This document shows, one piece after another, positions 50,258-61,360 of a stretch of DNA of 64,000 bases. Origin of the DNA: Corynebacterium marambiense (GTDB lineage: Bacteria > Actinomycetota > Actinomycetes > Mycobacteriales > Mycobacteriaceae). The DNA is taken from assembly GCF_016342275.1 (NCBI RefSeq), contig NZ_JAEIOT010000004.1, forward strand, positions 124,001 through 188,000, in the 5' to 3' direction. How positions within the stretch are numbered: position 1 is the first letter of the stretch; each line of letters opens with the position of its first letter. The notes under the pieces are model-generated. The model worked only from the letters and a program-made list of their open reading frames with translations, ran no database searches and was not told the DNA's origin. Both the position numbers and the translations under genes were made by a program.

Positions 50258-50373
50258 AGAGCGTTTACTCCTGATTCAGAGTGGTTGTCGAGTTACCCGG
50301 GACACCCTACGGCACCCGCGACATCCCGCTTGATCTGAGACACCACATAGCTTCTTGCAGCCTGTAGGAACGA

Positions 50374-50416
50374 GGAAACCCCCAGGGTGTGGCGAGACGA
50401 CACCCTGGGGGTTTCC
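50374..50416 (-). terminator. Terminator of the giant surface-protein gene
   Basis: A perfect 17-bp stem (GGAAACCCCCAGGGTGT / ACACCCTGGGGGTTTCC) with 9-nt loop, 40 nt past the stop codon. Confidence 0.85.
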
Positions 50417-50456
50417 GCATCCATGAGGAAGCTACCCGACGATCACCGGCACATTC

Positions 50457-53400
50457 TCATCGTCTGATCCCAAGTGCGTGGAATAAGGCATTCAGTTGTC
50501 CGGTGGTTGTCAGCCACCCGATCAACGGAACTGCGAGCAGGAACAGTACTGAGAGGACTCGGGTGACCTGGATGATGGTGCTACTTGACGCACTCCCCTC
50601 CGAATCCACATCCGGGGTCGGTTCCGTGGTCGGCTCACTGGTCGGCTCGGGGGTCGGTTCCGGAGTGGGCTCCGTCGTCGGCTCCGTCGTCGGCTCCGGC
50701 GACGGTTCACTGGTCGGTTCCGGGGTGGGCTCCGGCGTGGGCTCACTGGTCGGTTCCGGGGTGGGCTCCGGCGTCGGTTCCGTGGTCGGTTCCGGCGTGG
50801 GCTCGGGGGTCGGTTCCGGCGTGGGCTCCGGGGTGGGTTCCGGTGTCGGTTCCGGTGTCGGCTCGGGGGTCGGTTCCGGGGTGGGCTCCGGTGTCGGCTC
50901 GGGGGTCGGTTCCGGGGTGGGCTCCGGCGTGGGCTCCGGGGTGGGCTCCGGCGTGGGCTCCGGTGTCGGTTCCGGTGTCGGTTCCGGTGTCGGCTCGGGG
51001 GTCGGTTCCGGCGTGGGCTCCGGGCTCGGTTCCGTCGTCGGTTCCGGCGTGGGCTCCGGGGTGGGCTCCGGCGTCGGTTCCGGTGTCGGCTCGGGGGTCG
51101 GTTCCGGCGTGGGCTCCGGGGTGGGCTCCGGCGTCGGTTCCGGTGTCGGCTCGGGGGTCGGTTCCGGCGTGGGCTCCGGGCTCGGTTCCGTCGTCGGTTC
51201 CGGCGTGGGCTCCGGTGTCGGCTCGGGGGTCGGTTCCGGCGTGGGCTCCGGGCTCGGTTCCGTCGTCGGTTCCGGCGTGGGCTCTGCAGCTGAGAACTCG
51301 ATCTCGATCTCCACAACCTGCGGATCCGCACCATCACCGATACTGACTAGAACAGGAATTTTTACCGTCGTACCCGCGTTACTCTCAGTCGGCGTGTAGG
51401 TGACCAAACCATCCTGATCAACGACGACACCGCCAGGCGCGGAATCACCGACGGTGAAAGTAGCCCCGTCCGGCACATCAACCGACTCACCGGAATCAGG
51501 ATCAGTGAACATGATCTGGACCCGTACCGGACCATCGACATCCGCGTTCTCAACAACCGGCGCACCGGGGACGGGCTGGCTGGGCTCGGGTTCGGGCGTG
51601 AAACCGACGTGGAACACTGCGCTGAGTTCCTCTGATGTCCCATCTGCATAGGTGATGACTAGCGGAACCGTTATGGTCTGGCCGTCATCGGCGAGCCGAG
51701 GGGTGAAAATCACCCGTAGGCCGTCTTCAACTTCAGCTCCGAGCGGAGCACCATTTCCGAGTCGAACCACATAGCCGATAGTGGCAACGTCACCACGGAA
51801 CTCAATCGTCGCGATGGCGGGTTCTCCGGCAACAGCTGTAACGGGTGCGTATACCGGGTCAAAGATATCCGCGTCTGCCAACACAGCCTGGTCGGTGATC
51901 TTGAAAGTCGCCGTCACATCATCGTAGCTACCATCAGCAAAGTTGATTCTGACCGGGATCTCCATGACAGTACCGACCTTAGAAGAATCCGGCCGGACAG
52001 TTATCGCTCCGGTGGTTCCATTTACCCTTACATTCTTATCTGTGCCCGAATACGCGAACCGGGTGCCTGCAGGAATCCGCCCTATAGACTCACCATTCTT
52101 TTCGAATCTCGGCCGACCAATCCGGATCACCCCTCCGCCAAGGTACTGTATCTCTTCGAGAGAATACTGGACAACATAGTCTTCAGCGGTGGGAACTTCT
52201 CCAGGCAGCGCCGAACCAATTCGGAACTCGACATAGGCCAAATCCTCGGACCCGTCAGGGTAGAAGACCATCACGGGAACCTTGACCACACTATCGGCGT
52301 CGTCGCCTCCCGGTTGGAATGTTACCTTTCCGGTGTCGGGATCGATCTCGACACCGCTAGGTGCCCCCTCCCCTACCACAAACCTCACTGCATCCGCCGA
52401 AGAAATCTGGATTCTCTCACGCTCTAAAGTGGCCGTCTTATCCGCCATCGGAACTCCGGACACAACATCTGATTCTGTATCTCCAGCGAAAACGGAATCG
52501 TAGTAGACATCGTACTCATCAGAAAGTGTTGAGATCTCTCGGTCCGGATCCGGAACCTCACGTTCCAAAATCCTGTAGTTGACAGCTCCCCGAGTCTCAG
52601 CACCGGACGGATATTCAGCGCGCACCAAGAGTGTGTAGCTGCCGGTTGCAACGTCTTCACCCGGCAAAACAGTCACCTCCCCAGTATCTGTGTCCAGCTC
52701 CGCATAGGAAGGCCAATTACCCATTTTATGGAAAACAGTACCTGAAGGAACATCGACAAAGTAGGACCTACCGCTGAAAAATAGGGAGGGAGACCCGCTG
52801 CGGAAGATTTCACCCCTTCTAATTTCCGCTCCAAAAATCCGGTAAAACAGAGTCGCAAATTTGTGCGCTTCTGCCCGGGAGAAACGAGCATTGCTCCAAC
52901 CGACACTGCCATCCTCGTAAATAATCTTTACATCGACGACAACGAACTGCGGAGTATCTTCTCCAACCTCTAGACTAACAACACCAGTCAAAGAATCGAT
53001 GGAAACTCCATCGGGAACCCTGCCAGCTAGTTCGAATCGTCGGGTGCCCGAATATTCTCCGATGGTTATCGGTAGCTCGGTGGTTACAGTGGTTCCCGAC
53101 TCAATATCGTACACAGAGTCATATGTCACGTAGGGACCACCGGGGGAGAAAACTGAAATCCGCAGCTGAGTATCTATCTCCCTACCTTCAGGGAGTGTTA
53201 CCACTACAGGGATGACAATCTCACTACCCCAGTTGGAATCAGCCGGTACGGCGAATTCAACGTCTCCGTCCTCATTGACAGTAGCACCTTCGGGGGCGCT
53301 GCCGCCCAGTCTGTAGCTCGTTCCGTCGGGAGCATCTATGTAGCTATCATAGTCCAATTTGAAAGAGGCGCTGGAACGAACAGATTCCCCAGGCTTCGCG

Positions 53401-56400
53401 GATTTGCTAGGGTACCTAACGCTGATCCTTGATTCGTCCGGCACTTCGCGGAATCGAACGGGAACTGTCGTGGTGCTACCGTCTGGGAATGTCGCCGTGA
53501 CAATCGTACCGATGAGCCCGCCGGTATAGTCCTCCGGAACGGGCATCGAAACCCGACCGTCGGAATCTACCGTGGTACCAGGTAGGGCGAAATCTGGGAC
53601 AGAGAACACTGGGCCTTCAGAGCCCTCTACCAGTGTGTACGACGGCAAGAAGGATACTGCGACTTTTCCGGCAACTGCGGTTTCTCGGGTGAAATAACTC
53701 AAACCTGAGTAATCCGCTTCGCTTACCGATTTGAATGTAATTACCGCTCGATTAACGGATCCATCAGCATAGACAACCTCAACAGGTACCGCTGTCGAGG
53801 CCCCGGGTTCCATACCAGAGGGATCGAATGTCACCTCGCCGCTTTCAGAATCGATGGTCGCGTTTTCCGGAGCGTTCTCAGAAAGAATAAACTCCCGAAT
53901 CATCGAATCGGAATCTGTCGGTAGCCCATAGAACTTTGGCTCAACCTTGTATTTTGCCGGAACTCCGGGAATCACTGAAATACTCTTGTCGTCAACCCAA
54001 GAGAGTTTAGAAATTTTCGTTACGGTAAATTTAAAGGATGCAACCTTTGACTCTCCACCCGGCATCGAGAGGATGACGTTCCCTTCCACAATTGAACCAA
54101 ATTCAACATCATTGCTTGGCGTATAGGAAACAATGCCCGTCCTGGGGTCTATACTCATTCCCGATGGGTAACCCGGCTCGAGCGAAAATTCGGATCCCTC
54201 AGGAGCTACCTTCAGGTCAACCAATTCGTAGCCACTGTAGAATCGTGGCGAGATATTTGCTTCCGATCCCTTATAAGAATTTTCCTCCCCGTAGTTCATC
54301 CTAAGATCGTCCAGGTCCGCTGCACCAATGACGTGGACTCGGAAGGAAATCTCCTCGCTCGAACCGTCGGCGTAGATGACGTTGACCGGGATGTCGATGT
54401 CAGAGCCTGCTTCCGACTGCTTCGGAGTATAGGAAATCGAATTCAGTCCGCTGATTCCATAGCTCACACCATCCGCTACCGGTTCCTTCAGCTCTATAAT
54501 ATAGCGATCTGAACTGGGCACATTCAGGTAATGATCGGCAAAGTTTATGTACTCTGTGTACGTCACTCCGGCGCTGGCGAATTGAACTTCATTTATGTAC
54601 GGATGAAGAGCCTCCTTCATTGAGACCAACTTAACGGATTGATTAAATTCGATACTTGAGCCATCTTTGAACGTCAAAGTCACCGGAATGGCCAAGTCTT
54701 TCTCCGCACTTCCGAGAATCCTGATCGCGCCATCCTTGCAACTTTTGCTGGGCTGTTTGACTATCTCCCATTCAGCGCCCTCCTCAAACTGACATCCTTC
54801 AAGATTCTCGGGCTGCTGCCATGATTTAAGCTCTTGACCGTAACGTTTTTTGAAATCAATACCATAGATGTGAAAAACGCTACCTATGTACCCAAGCGCC
54901 TCTTTGGTGATAACATGGTATTTATCAGCTTCCTGTGGAGGACCTCCTACGACGAAGGCCGCTGCGGCCCGCTCTTTTGTTCCATCTACATAGGAAACTT
55001 CAACGTTCGCAAGAACGAATCCCTCGTCGTCACTAGTCGAGGAATCCAGCGTGACTACCCCTGTGGACTCATTAATTGATAGCCTCTCGTCCGGAGAATC
55101 AACCAAGCTGTAGCTCGCCACGATCTTCTCGGGTTTGACCCCTGTCCAGGAACCGCGCGATTCCTCAATTGGTTCGAGATTTCCAGACGTTCCCGGGTCT
55201 AGCTGAAGCGCTTCATCCGGATACCGGATGTCGATCCCTTCAGCAATCGACAAAATAGTCAACGGTTTGACTTCCGAGCGGACCTCCTCACCATTCGGAA
55301 GCGTTGCAACAACAGCAAAAGCGGCTTCATTCATCTTTTCTGTAGTTTTCGGACCCACCGTCACTTTCCCACTTTCGGCATCAATTGAGATACCCTCCGT
55401 GGTTTTTTCAGGATCCAGACTATAGGTAATACTTGCCTTATCTAAGCCGGTGTAGCTGTACTCGGAAGACCATGTGGGCCAGAAATCGTCAGCACCGCCA
55501 TAAATCAATTTTTCGACCCGGTAATAGGTGAGCGACAATATTTCATTTGCCGGACGGACTTCAAAAACGGCATCAATGACGCGGATTATTTTCCCATCGA
55601 CCGAGAAGGTAACCGGAACGGTTCTGGTTTTACCTAGGTCATCCTCGGTAGGAGTCCACGTGAGTGCCGCAGCCCCTTCTTCGACACTCATTGTAATGTC
55701 CGAGTCTTCCTCGGAGATCGAAACGGTTACCACTTCCGGATGGTATTTCGGCCTCCCATAAAGTCCGGTTCCGACAAGTTGAATAGTTACCGGCACCCCT
55801 ACAAGTGCTCGGTTTTCTTTAGGGTAACTGAGTATAACGTCTTCCACACTTGCAATTGTTAGTGAGACGCTGATTCTCTCAGCAGACTTATCAACATAAG
55901 TAACGTTGAGGGGAACTTCGATTGTTTTCCCGTACTGGTCGGCGTTTGCTTGGACCACTATTCTTCCATTTGAGTTCACAACTATTCCGTCTATTGGCTC
56001 AACCAGTTCGACGGACTCCAGTGCCGCTATACCGTAGGTGGGTTCTCCATCATGCGTCAGGGCACTCAGTGGCACATCGCTGGGAAGCAACGGATTCTCG
56101 ATGTTTGTATTGTTGTACCGGAGATCGTAATATTCACTGAATTTGGTGACGGTGAAACTTGCCGCCACTTCCCCCGTCGAACCATCGTCATATGTTATAA
56201 TTACCGGAACGTCGACGAGGGTTCCCAATTGATCAGATGTTGCGGTAAGTCTAACCGTCCCATAATCGTCAATCTCCGCGCCCTCAGGTGCTCCATCACC
56301 GAGTTCAAAAGACACGACACCATAGTCGTTATTTGAATAGGTCTCTTGATATTCAGGTGTCAGTGGATCATCCATCCCAATGAACGATGTTGCGACAACC

Positions 56401-56621
56401 CCGACGCCTGCCACAGTCTGCTTGTACCACGGGATGACCCGATCTGCCCGCTTGCCACTTCCCCCAACCTCGTCAGCGCTCGCGATTGCACCGACCAACG
56501 GTGGTTGAACCACGACAACGGTAGGGGCGAGCAGCGCCACCGACGCGACTGCCGCGATGTATCGAACACGGCTTGCCCGGGAGAATCCCAATTTCCCGAA
56601 TGCTGAGTACGATCTTTTCAT
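50457..56621 (-). CDS. Giant multi-module secreted surface protein with Pro-Glu-Thr stalk
   Basis: A 2054-residue protein. Residues 1–49 are a long signal peptide with cleavage likely after AIASA. Residues about 60–1775 consist of about 17 tandem modules of roughly 100 residues. Each has the form G-x-x-x-D-x-x-T-G-x-V, then P-V-x-V-x-Y-x-D-G-S, then a strand ending in F-x-V. They resemble the YPDG/Rib-type immunoglobulin-like repeats of Gram-positive adhesins. Residues 1780–2003 are an almost pure Thr-Pro-Glu-Pro tract, a likely wall-spanning stalk. Residues about 2021–2038 are a membrane helix followed by LFHALGIRR. No LPxTG is present. AGGAG site 6 nt before ATG. Codon use is A/T-richer than neighbours. 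Probable adhesin or wall-associated protein; ligand unknown. Confidence 0.85.
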   Translation of the reverse strand: MKRSYSAFGKLGFSRASRVRYIAAVASVALLAPTVVVVQPPLVGAIASADEVGGSGKRADRVIPWYKQTVAGVGVVATSFIGMDDPLTPEYQETYSNNDYGVVSFELGDGAPEGAEIDDYGTVRLTATSDQLGTLVDVPVIITYDDGSTGEVAASFTVTKFSEYYDLRYNNTNIENPLLPSDVPLSALTHDGEPTYGIAALESVELVEPIDGIVVNSNGRIVVQANADQYGKTIEVPLNVTYVDKSAERISVSLTIASVEDVILSYPKENRALVGVPVTIQLVGTGLYGRPKYHPEVVTVSISEEDSDITMSVEEGAAALTWTPTEDDLGKTRTVPVTFSVDGKIIRVIDAVFEVRPANEILSLTYYRVEKLIYGGADDFWPTWSSEYSYTGLDKASITYSLDPEKTTEGISIDAESGKVTVGPKTTEKMNEAAFAVVATLPNGEEVRSEVKPLTILSIAEGIDIRYPDEALQLDPGTSGNLEPIEESRGSWTGVKPEKIVASYSLVDSPDERLSINESTGVVTLDSSTSDDEGFVLANVEVSYVDGTKERAAAAFVVGGPPQEADKYHVITKEALGYIGSVFHIYGIDFKKRYGQELKSWQQPENLEGCQFEEGAEWEIVKQPSKSCKDGAIRILGSAEKDLAIPVTLTFKDGSSIEFNQSVKLVSMKEALHPYINEVQFASAGVTYTEYINFADHYLNVPSSDRYIIELKEPVADGVSYGISGLNSISYTPKQSEAGSDIDIPVNVIYADGSSEEISFRVHVIGAADLDDLRMNYGEENSYKGSEANISPRFYSGYELVDLKVAPEGSEFSLEPGYPSGMSIDPRTGIVSYTPSNDVEFGSIVEGNVILSMPGGESKVASFKFTVTKISKLSWVDDKSISVIPGVPAKYKVEPKFYGLPTDSDSMIREFILSENAPENATIDSESGEVTFDPSGMEPGASTAVPVEVVYADGSVNRAVITFKSVSEADYSGLSYFTRETAVAGKVAVSFLPSYTLVEGSEGPVFSVPDFALPGTTVDSDGRVSMPVPEDYTGGLIGTIVTATFPDGSTTTVPVRFREVPDESRISVRYPSKSAKPGESVRSSASFKLDYDSYIDAPDGTSYRLGGSAPEGATVNEDGDVEFAVPADSNWGSEIVIPVVVTLPEGREIDTQLRISVFSPGGPYVTYDSVYDIESGTTVTTELPITIGEYSGTRRFELAGRVPDGVSIDSLTGVVSLEVGEDTPQFVVVDVKIIYEDGSVGWSNARFSRAEAHKFATLFYRIFGAEIRRGEIFRSGSPSLFFSGRSYFVDVPSGTVFHKMGNWPSYAELDTDTGEVTVLPGEDVATGSYTLLVRAEYPSGAETRGAVNYRILEREVPDPDREISTLSDEYDVYYDSVFAGDTESDVVSGVPMADKTATLERERIQISSADAVRFVVGEGAPSGVEIDPDTGKVTFQPGGDDADSVVKVPVMVFYPDGSEDLAYVEFRIGSALPGEVPTAEDYVVQYSLEEIQYLGGGVIRIGRPRFEKNGESIGRIPAGTRFAYSGTDKNVRVNGTTGAITVRPDSSKVGTVMEIPVRINFADGSYDDVTATFKITDQAVLADADIFDPVYAPVTAVAGEPAIATIEFRGDVATIGYVVRLGNGAPLGAEVEDGLRVIFTPRLADDGQTITVPLVITYADGTSEELSAVFHVGFTPEPEPSQPVPGAPVVENADVDGPVRVQIMFTDPDSGESVDVPDGATFTVGDSAPGGVVVDQDGLVTYTPTESNAGTTVKIPVLVSIGDGADPQVVEIEIEFSAAEPTPEPTTEPSPEPTPEPTPEPTPEPTPEPTTEPSPEPTPEPTPEPTPEPTPEPTPEPTPEPTPEPTPEPTPEPTPEPTPEPTTEPSPEPTPEPTPEPTPEPTPEPTPEPTPEPTPEPTPEPTPEPTPEPTPEPTPEPTPEPTPEPTPEPTPEPTPEPTPEPTPEPTTEPTPEPTPEPTSEPTPEPTPEPTSEPSPEPTTEPTTEPTPEPTPEPTSEPTTEPTPDVDSEGSASSSTIIQVTRVLSVLFLLAVPLIGWLTTTGQLNALFHALGIRR
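50613..51284 (-). repeat. Short tandem repeat tract encoding the TPEP stalk
   Basis: 672 bp of degenerate 12-bp units coding Thr-Pro-Glu-Pro, with sporadic Thr-Thr-Glu-Pro and Ser-Pro-Glu-Pro variants. Longer identical sub-blocks recur, for example around 51030–51130 and 51090–51190, showing past slippage or duplication. Likely length-variable between strains. Confidence 0.85.
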
Positions 56622-56874
56622 GTTTTTCTCCTGGAGGTATCAAGTTGCACGGGTCGAGCCGGATCATCACGACCGACCCACGGCACTGAGATAGTTGTCA
56701 TCTTCAAAGTAGCCGGATTAGACGCCCCTGGAGACGCAGATAAGATGACTTGATATGACCTATCATCAGGTAAAACTACCTCCCCACATTCCGTTTAAAG
56801 TAGGAATCTACATAAGTCTGTTTTCGTGCTAAATGGGGATTATGTGAGAAAACTGAGAACTTCCCCCCAATAGA

Positions 56875-56887
56875 TTTGACGGTCAAA
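56875..56887. promoter_or_regulatory. Palindrome upstream of surface-protein gene
   Basis: TTTGAC-G-GTCAAA, a perfect 6+1+6 palindrome about 255 nt upstream of the start codon. It could be an operator; a chance match is possible. Confidence 0.25.
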
Positions 56888-57005
56888 GTACTACATTTCA
56901 CCCGCCCAAAAATCACCCCTTTACACAACGCCTCATTCGAACATGCCTGACACCCACCCCCATTCAGGTGAGTCAACACACCTCCGCCTTCCAGCCAGAC
57001 AGAAA

Positions 57006-57029
57006 AACCCTCCCACGTCGGGGAGGGTT
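57006..57029 (-). terminator. Terminator of the cytochrome c/heme operon
   Basis: A 9-bp stem (AACCCTCCC / GGGAGGGTT) with 6-nt loop, 20 nt after the ccsB stop, followed on the transcript by TTTCTG. Confidence 0.75.
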
Positions 57030-57048
57030 CATGCGCGCGGTAGGAAGG

Positions 57049-58038
57049 TCAATTCGCGAGGCCCGCGTACGAGTGCAGGCCGGCGGTCACAAGGTTGATG
57101 AAGAAGAGATTGAACACCATCGCCGAAAGACCTGCAATGTTGATCCAGGGGGCCGCCTTTCGCCAGCTCGGTGTCGAACGGGCGTGGAGGTACGCGGCGT
57201 AGAGGATCCAGGTGACGAAGGACATCGTCTCCTTGGGGTCCCAACCCCAGAAGCGCCCCCAGGCGGATTCCGCCCAGAGGGCACCGAGGATGACCCCGAG
57301 ACCGAATACCGGGACCGCCCAGGTGGCCGCGCGGTAGGCGATCCGGTCGAGGGTGTCGGCACCGGGAAGCGGTCGGAGAATCTCACCGATCTTTCCGCGT
57401 TCCTCCCCCTTGGGTTGTGCCTGACGGAACAGGTAGAGCATCGACGCGACACCGGAAAGCATGCAGATTCCGGCACCGAACGACACGATCGACACGTGGA
57501 TCGGCAGCCAGAACGACCGGAGCGCGGGAACCACCGGACCAGAGGCGACGTGCAGTTTCGTTCCGCCGTAGAACATCAGGATGAGCACGGGTACCAGTAG
57601 CCAGGGCCACATGGCCCGCAGGTCCTTCCGCTGGATCACGAGGGCGGCGATCGCCATGGTGAGGAAAGTGACGAGCGAGATGTACTCGTAGAGGTTGCCC
57701 CAGGGGAAGCGACCCGCGGACAGACCGCGCAGCACGATGGACGCCCCCTGGAGGATGAGTCCGAGCCACAGCATGGATTGGACCATCCCACCGAGCTTGT
57801 CGACGCCGCGCACCGGCTCCGTATTCTCCCCAGGTGACGGCGGGGGATCCCCGGCGACCGTCCCGGTTCCGGCGGCACCGACCAGTTCACGCTCACGCAC
57901 TCTGGTGGTCTCTGCGGCGACCTGGCTGGAACGACGGATGTAGTAGACGAGCGCGATGACGAGGCCGATGACGTAGATAACGAAAGCGGTCCGGTAGGAC
58001 AGATCGGAGAAATACGCCAGGTTGCTGTTGACGGGCAT
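57049..58038 (-). CDS. ccsB: Cytochrome c biogenesis protein CcsB (ResC)
   Basis: A 329-residue polytopic membrane protein of system II cytochrome c assembly; with ResB it exports heme and ligates it to apocytochrome. The Trp-rich heme-binding WWD-type motif is in WAESAWGRFWGWDPKETMSF. Conserved His residues flank it (PIHVSIVSFG and NLVTAGLHSYAG). I use the ATG giving MPVNSNLAYFSDLSYRT rather than the TTG three codons earlier. Last gene of the cluster. Confidence 0.93.
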   Translation of the reverse strand: MPVNSNLAYFSDLSYRTAFVIYVIGLVIALVYYIRRSSQVAAETTRVRERELVGAAGTGTVAGDPPPSPGENTEPVRGVDKLGGMVQSMLWLGLILQGASIVLRGLSAGRFPWGNLYEYISLVTFLTMAIAALVIQRKDLRAMWPWLLVPVLILMFYGGTKLHVASGPVVPALRSFWLPIHVSIVSFGAGICMLSGVASMLYLFRQAQPKGEERGKIGEILRPLPGADTLDRIAYRAATWAVPVFGLGVILGALWAESAWGRFWGWDPKETMSFVTWILYAAYLHARSTPSWRKAAPWINIAGLSAMVFNLFFINLVTAGLHSYAGLAN

Positions 58039-58143
58039 CAGATCCAACTCTCGGTGTCACATGTTTCTGACCGTGAACGAGAAGCCACGGTTGTTCAAAA
58101 GTCCAGCTTACGCTACCTCAACGAGGCGATTCCACCCGGGAAG

Positions 58144-59742
58144 TCACGCGTCGTCGTCGTCTTCATCATCAGGGAGACCGAGGAGTCTACGGTGGAATCG
58201 ACCGTGTTCCTCGCCCCATCCGGCGCTGTCGGTACGGGAGAGCCCGGCGGTCTCAACATGTGTCACACCGTCTTCTGCTGTCCGCACACGGACCCAGACG
58301 CGTCGGCGTTTCACTGCGAGGGAAAGCACGAGGCCCCCGAGCATCGCGATGGCGCTGATAAGAACCCACCGCTGGGTGGGGTCATGGCTGATCTGGAGAT
58401 TGACGAATTCGCTGGCGCCATCGAACGTGACGCGCGTACCGTCATCCAGGGTCACGGAATCCCCGCGGAGAAGATTCACGCGTTCGATCTTCTGCAGGGC
58501 ACCGCTGTGTATCTGCCCCGAATCGAGGCTGAAGATACTCTGCCCCCTGCCCGCGTCGAGGCCCGTATCCCCGCGGTAGATGTCGATGGCGAGTGCGGGA
58601 TCACGCATCGCCGGGAAGGCTGAACTCAACAGTTCATTGTTCTCCCCGGTGAACTGGGCGGTGGGGGCGAACAGCCCCTGGATTCCGAGCTGGTTCTGGC
58701 GCCGCTCGAACAGGTCGGGGTACATGCCTGCGGGGGGATCGAAACGCATCGCCCCGGAGGAGAGGAAGTAGGTGAGGTCATCGGGACGGAACTGCACCAT
58801 CTGGGTACGGGACTCACCGTTGGGCCAGGTGACCGTGATCTGTGGGGCGAACCCGTGTCCCTGGAGATAGATCCGGTCACCCTCGATCCGCAGGGGATGG
58901 TTCACCTCAAGGGTGTAAGGATTCCACTCTGAGGAATCGGTGAAGATGTCGTCGCCCTTCGCCCACCGGATATTCGACGTGAACATCTCGGCCTGGCCGT
59001 TGGCGAGGTAATCGGCGTTGAAATCCTCAACCTCGACGCAGAACGGAGAAAGATCAGTGCCGTCGACCAGGGTTCCCCACCTGTAGGAGTCGTAGTTGGC
59101 GAATGCTGTGTTGCAGAACTGAGAGTTATCCGCTCCCGCGACGACGATCACCTGTCCCTCGTAGTACACGAGTCGGCCGAGGGCGATGGTGAAGAGGATG
59201 CCGACCAGCCCGAGGTGGAACACGAGGTTGCCGAATTCGCGCGCGTATCCGCGCTCAGCGGACAAGGATCGCGCCCCGGAACGGTCCTCCGCCGCGGAAT
59301 ACTCCTCGACGCGCCATCCTCTCAGCAGATCGTGGGCCTCCGCGAAAACCTCATCGGGAGTTTTTGCGACAGCCCCGGTTCCGTGGTGCGGTAGCCGTGA
59401 AAGGTTACGTGGGGTGCGTACCGGGCGGCTGCGCATGGAGCGATAGTGCTCGATCGAACGCGGGAGAATGCAGCCAATCAGGGAGATGAACAGCAGTACG
59501 TAGATCGCTGTGTACCAGCTGGAACTGAACACATCGAACAGTTCGAGGCGATCATAGATCTCGGCGACCCGCCCGTTGGCCTCGATGTAGTCAGAGACCG
59601 ATCCCTTGTTGAGCTGTCGCTGCGGCAGCAGGGCACCGGGGATCGCCCCGAATGCGAGGAGGAAAAGCAACGCGAGGGCTGTGCGCATGCTGGTGAGCCA
59701 GCGCCATGCCTTCAGCGGATACCGGGAGAGGGTGGTCAGCAT
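58144..59742 (-). CDS. resB: Cytochrome c biogenesis protein ResB
   Basis: A 532-residue partner of CcsB. Three membrane helices lie near residues 18–40, 77–97 and 160–180, and a fourth near 465–485, with a large extracytoplasmic domain between the third and fourth. RTALALLFLLAFGAIPGALLPQ is the family N-terminus. The C-terminal tail is cytoplasmic and acidic. It lies between ccdA and ccsB on the same strand, with 105 bp to ccsB. Confidence 0.93.
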   Translation of the reverse strand: MLTTLSRYPLKAWRWLTSMRTALALLFLLAFGAIPGALLPQRQLNKGSVSDYIEANGRVAEIYDRLELFDVFSSSWYTAIYVLLFISLIGCILPRSIEHYRSMRSRPVRTPRNLSRLPHHGTGAVAKTPDEVFAEAHDLLRGWRVEEYSAAEDRSGARSLSAERGYAREFGNLVFHLGLVGILFTIALGRLVYYEGQVIVVAGADNSQFCNTAFANYDSYRWGTLVDGTDLSPFCVEVEDFNADYLANGQAEMFTSNIRWAKGDDIFTDSSEWNPYTLEVNHPLRIEGDRIYLQGHGFAPQITVTWPNGESRTQMVQFRPDDLTYFLSSGAMRFDPPAGMYPDLFERRQNQLGIQGLFAPTAQFTGENNELLSSAFPAMRDPALAIDIYRGDTGLDAGRGQSIFSLDSGQIHSGALQKIERVNLLRGDSVTLDDGTRVTFDGASEFVNLQISHDPTQRWVLISAIAMLGGLVLSLAVKRRRVWVRVRTAEDGVTHVETAGLSRTDSAGWGEEHGRFHRRLLGLPDDEDDDDA

Positions 59743-59934
59743 CGTTGGGGTCTTCGTCCTCCGGCAGGAAACGGGTCCCGGGGCGACTGGACCCCGGGTG
59801 GGTCATCGACGTGTCAATCTACCAGTCACGACGCCTCTGGCCTGATTCGTAGATCTGAAGGCGTACACCATCCGGGTGGGTGTTTCGGCACCGGAGAATA
59901 AACCCGGCGATCCCGGAGGAGACGGCTACCCCGT

Positions 59935-60756
59935 CTAGATCAGTGTTCCGCCATAGTCGACCGTCCACTGACGGACCCAATTAATGAAGTGGGCCCACTG
60001 GCCGCTGACGAGCGCGAGCCCAACGAGTATGAGCGTGATTCCGCCGATAATCTGGATGGTGCGGGAATATCTCCGCAGCCAGCTGACACCACGCATGGCG
60101 GAGGCGGATCCGAGTGCGACGATGATGAATGGAAGTCCAAGTCCGAGACAGTAGGCGACGATGAGTGCGACGCCGCGGGCGGCGGTCATGCCCTCTGTTC
60201 CCGCGGAGACGGAGATGATCGCGGCGAGGGTAGGGCCCAGGCATGGGGTCCAGCCGAGTGCGAAGACCCCACCGAGGAGGGGTGCCCCCACCCAGGTTGA
60301 CCACTGCCGCGGATGAATCCGCCGTTCGGTCTGAAGGGGCCGGATGAATCCGAGGAACGCGATGCCCATGATAACGGTGACCACCCCGCCGATGCGTTGG
60401 AGCAGGTCGGCGTTGAGGGTAAGTACGCTGATCGCACCGAAGACGGTAGCGGTGGCGAGGACGAAGACAACGGTGAACCCGAGGACAAACAGGAGTGCTG
60501 CACCCGCGACACGCCACCGTCCGCGTTTGGCGACGCGCGGGCCGCTGTCGGATGAATACTCCATCTCCCCGCCGACAACACCGGCGAGGTAGGACATGTA
60601 TCCGGGAACCAGCGGCACGACGCAGGGACTGGCGAAGGACACCAGCCCGGCGAGTGCCGCCGCGAGCAGCCCGAGCAGAAGGGGACCGGACACCGCCGCA
60701 TCGGCCACGCGGGAGCCGAACCCGGCGTCGGCGAGGAGAATGAGACCGTCGGTCAC
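59935..60756 (-). CDS. ccdA: Cytochrome c biogenesis protein CcdA (thiol transporter)
   Basis: A 273-residue six-helix membrane protein moving reducing power across the membrane. Its two redox cysteines are in FASPCVVPLVPGYM and ALGWTPCLGPTLA, the classic CcdA/DsbD pair. The start is GTG overlapping the tlpA stop (GTGA). The longer open frame upstream is Arg/Gly-rich shadow of tlpA. It reduces the TlpA/ResA-like protein encoded just upstream, which in turn reduces apocytochrome c. Confidence 0.94.
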   Translation of the reverse strand: MTDGLILLADAGFGSRVADAAVSGPLLLGLLAAALAGLVSFASPCVVPLVPGYMSYLAGVVGGEMEYSSDSGPRVAKRGRWRVAGAALLFVLGFTVVFVLATATVFGAISVLTLNADLLQRIGGVVTVIMGIAFLGFIRPLQTERRIHPRQWSTWVGAPLLGGVFALGWTPCLGPTLAAIISVSAGTEGMTAARGVALIVAYCLGLGLPFIIVALGSASAMRGVSWLRRYSRTIQIIGGITLILVGLALVSGQWAHFINWVRQWTVDYGGTLI

Positions 60757-61358
60757 GGAGCTTCCTCCAGAAGCGGCCCGGTCACCGCGAGGATGTCGTC
60801 GGCGGTGATCTCCCGGAGGAACACGGCCGCAGGCCGATGCTTCCTGTCGAGGACAATCGTCGTGGGGATCACGGAGGCGGGGATGCCACCGAGGGCCGCC
60901 GCAGTCTTGAAGGGCGGATCGTAGAGGGAGGGGTACGTCAGTCCGTTGTCCTCCATGAAGTCCCGAGAGATCTCCGGGGCATAGTCCCGGACGTTGATAC
61001 CGAGAACCGTCCCTCCTCGTCCCTCGAGCTCCTCCTGCACGACCTGGAGGTCGTCGGATTCCGTGCGGCACGGTCCACACCACTGGCCCCAGGCGTTCAG
61101 GACAACGACCTGGCCCTCGTAGTCAGACAGGCTGATGGTCTCCCCGGGATTCTTCAGGGATTCCCCGGAGAACGGGGTGACCGGGCGGCGTTCTTCCTCG
61201 GGATAGGTGATCTCGAGGGCGCCGCCGGGCGAGGCGAACTGGAAGGTCTCCACCGTGGCATCCGGGGTGTCCCCATCACCATCCAGAGAGCAGCCGGCGA
61301 TCAGGATCGACGTGCTCACCAGGACGGCGGTGAGGGTACGGCTGGTGCGGGACAGCAT
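60753..61358 (-). CDS. TlpA/ResA-like thiol-disulfide lipoprotein
   Basis: A 201-residue thioredoxin-fold protein. The lipobox LIAGC puts the lipidated Cys at residue 23. The redox motif WCGPC is at 93–97, and the cis-Pro loop is ASVIPTTIVLD. It is anchored outside the membrane and keeps the CXXCH cysteines of apocytochrome reduced. AGGAG site before the ATG. Starts 2 nt after the histidine phosphatase stop and overlaps ccdA. Confidence 0.92.
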   Translation of the reverse strand: MLSRTSRTLTAVLVSTSILIAGCSLDGDGDTPDATVETFQFASPGGALEITYPEEERRPVTPFSGESLKNPGETISLSDYEGQVVVLNAWGQWCGPCRTESDDLQVVQEELEGRGGTVLGINVRDYAPEISRDFMEDNGLTYPSLYDPPFKTAAALGGIPASVIPTTIVLDRKHRPAAVFLREITADDILAVTGPLLEEAP

Positions 61359-61360
61359 CG

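Larger units (their letters stand above)
56622..57048. other. Surface-protein upstream region
   Basis: These 427 bases are A/T-rich and hold the ccsB terminator (57006–57029), a palindrome TTTGACGGTCAAA (56875–56887) and several TANNNT boxes on the minus strand. I cannot choose among the boxes. The 5' leader of the surface-protein mRNA may be long. No supported gene. Confidence 0.5.

Noticed and set aside
50613..51284. Repeat tract considered as a CRISPR array
   Set aside because: Units are 12 bp, contiguous and coding; there are no spacers and no cas genes.
50389..51399. 336-codon plus-strand frame coding endless Gly-Val-Gly-Ser
   Set aside because: It is the antisense reading of the TPEP tract of the surface protein. 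It has no ribosome-binding site and its low complexity follows from the repeat DNA.
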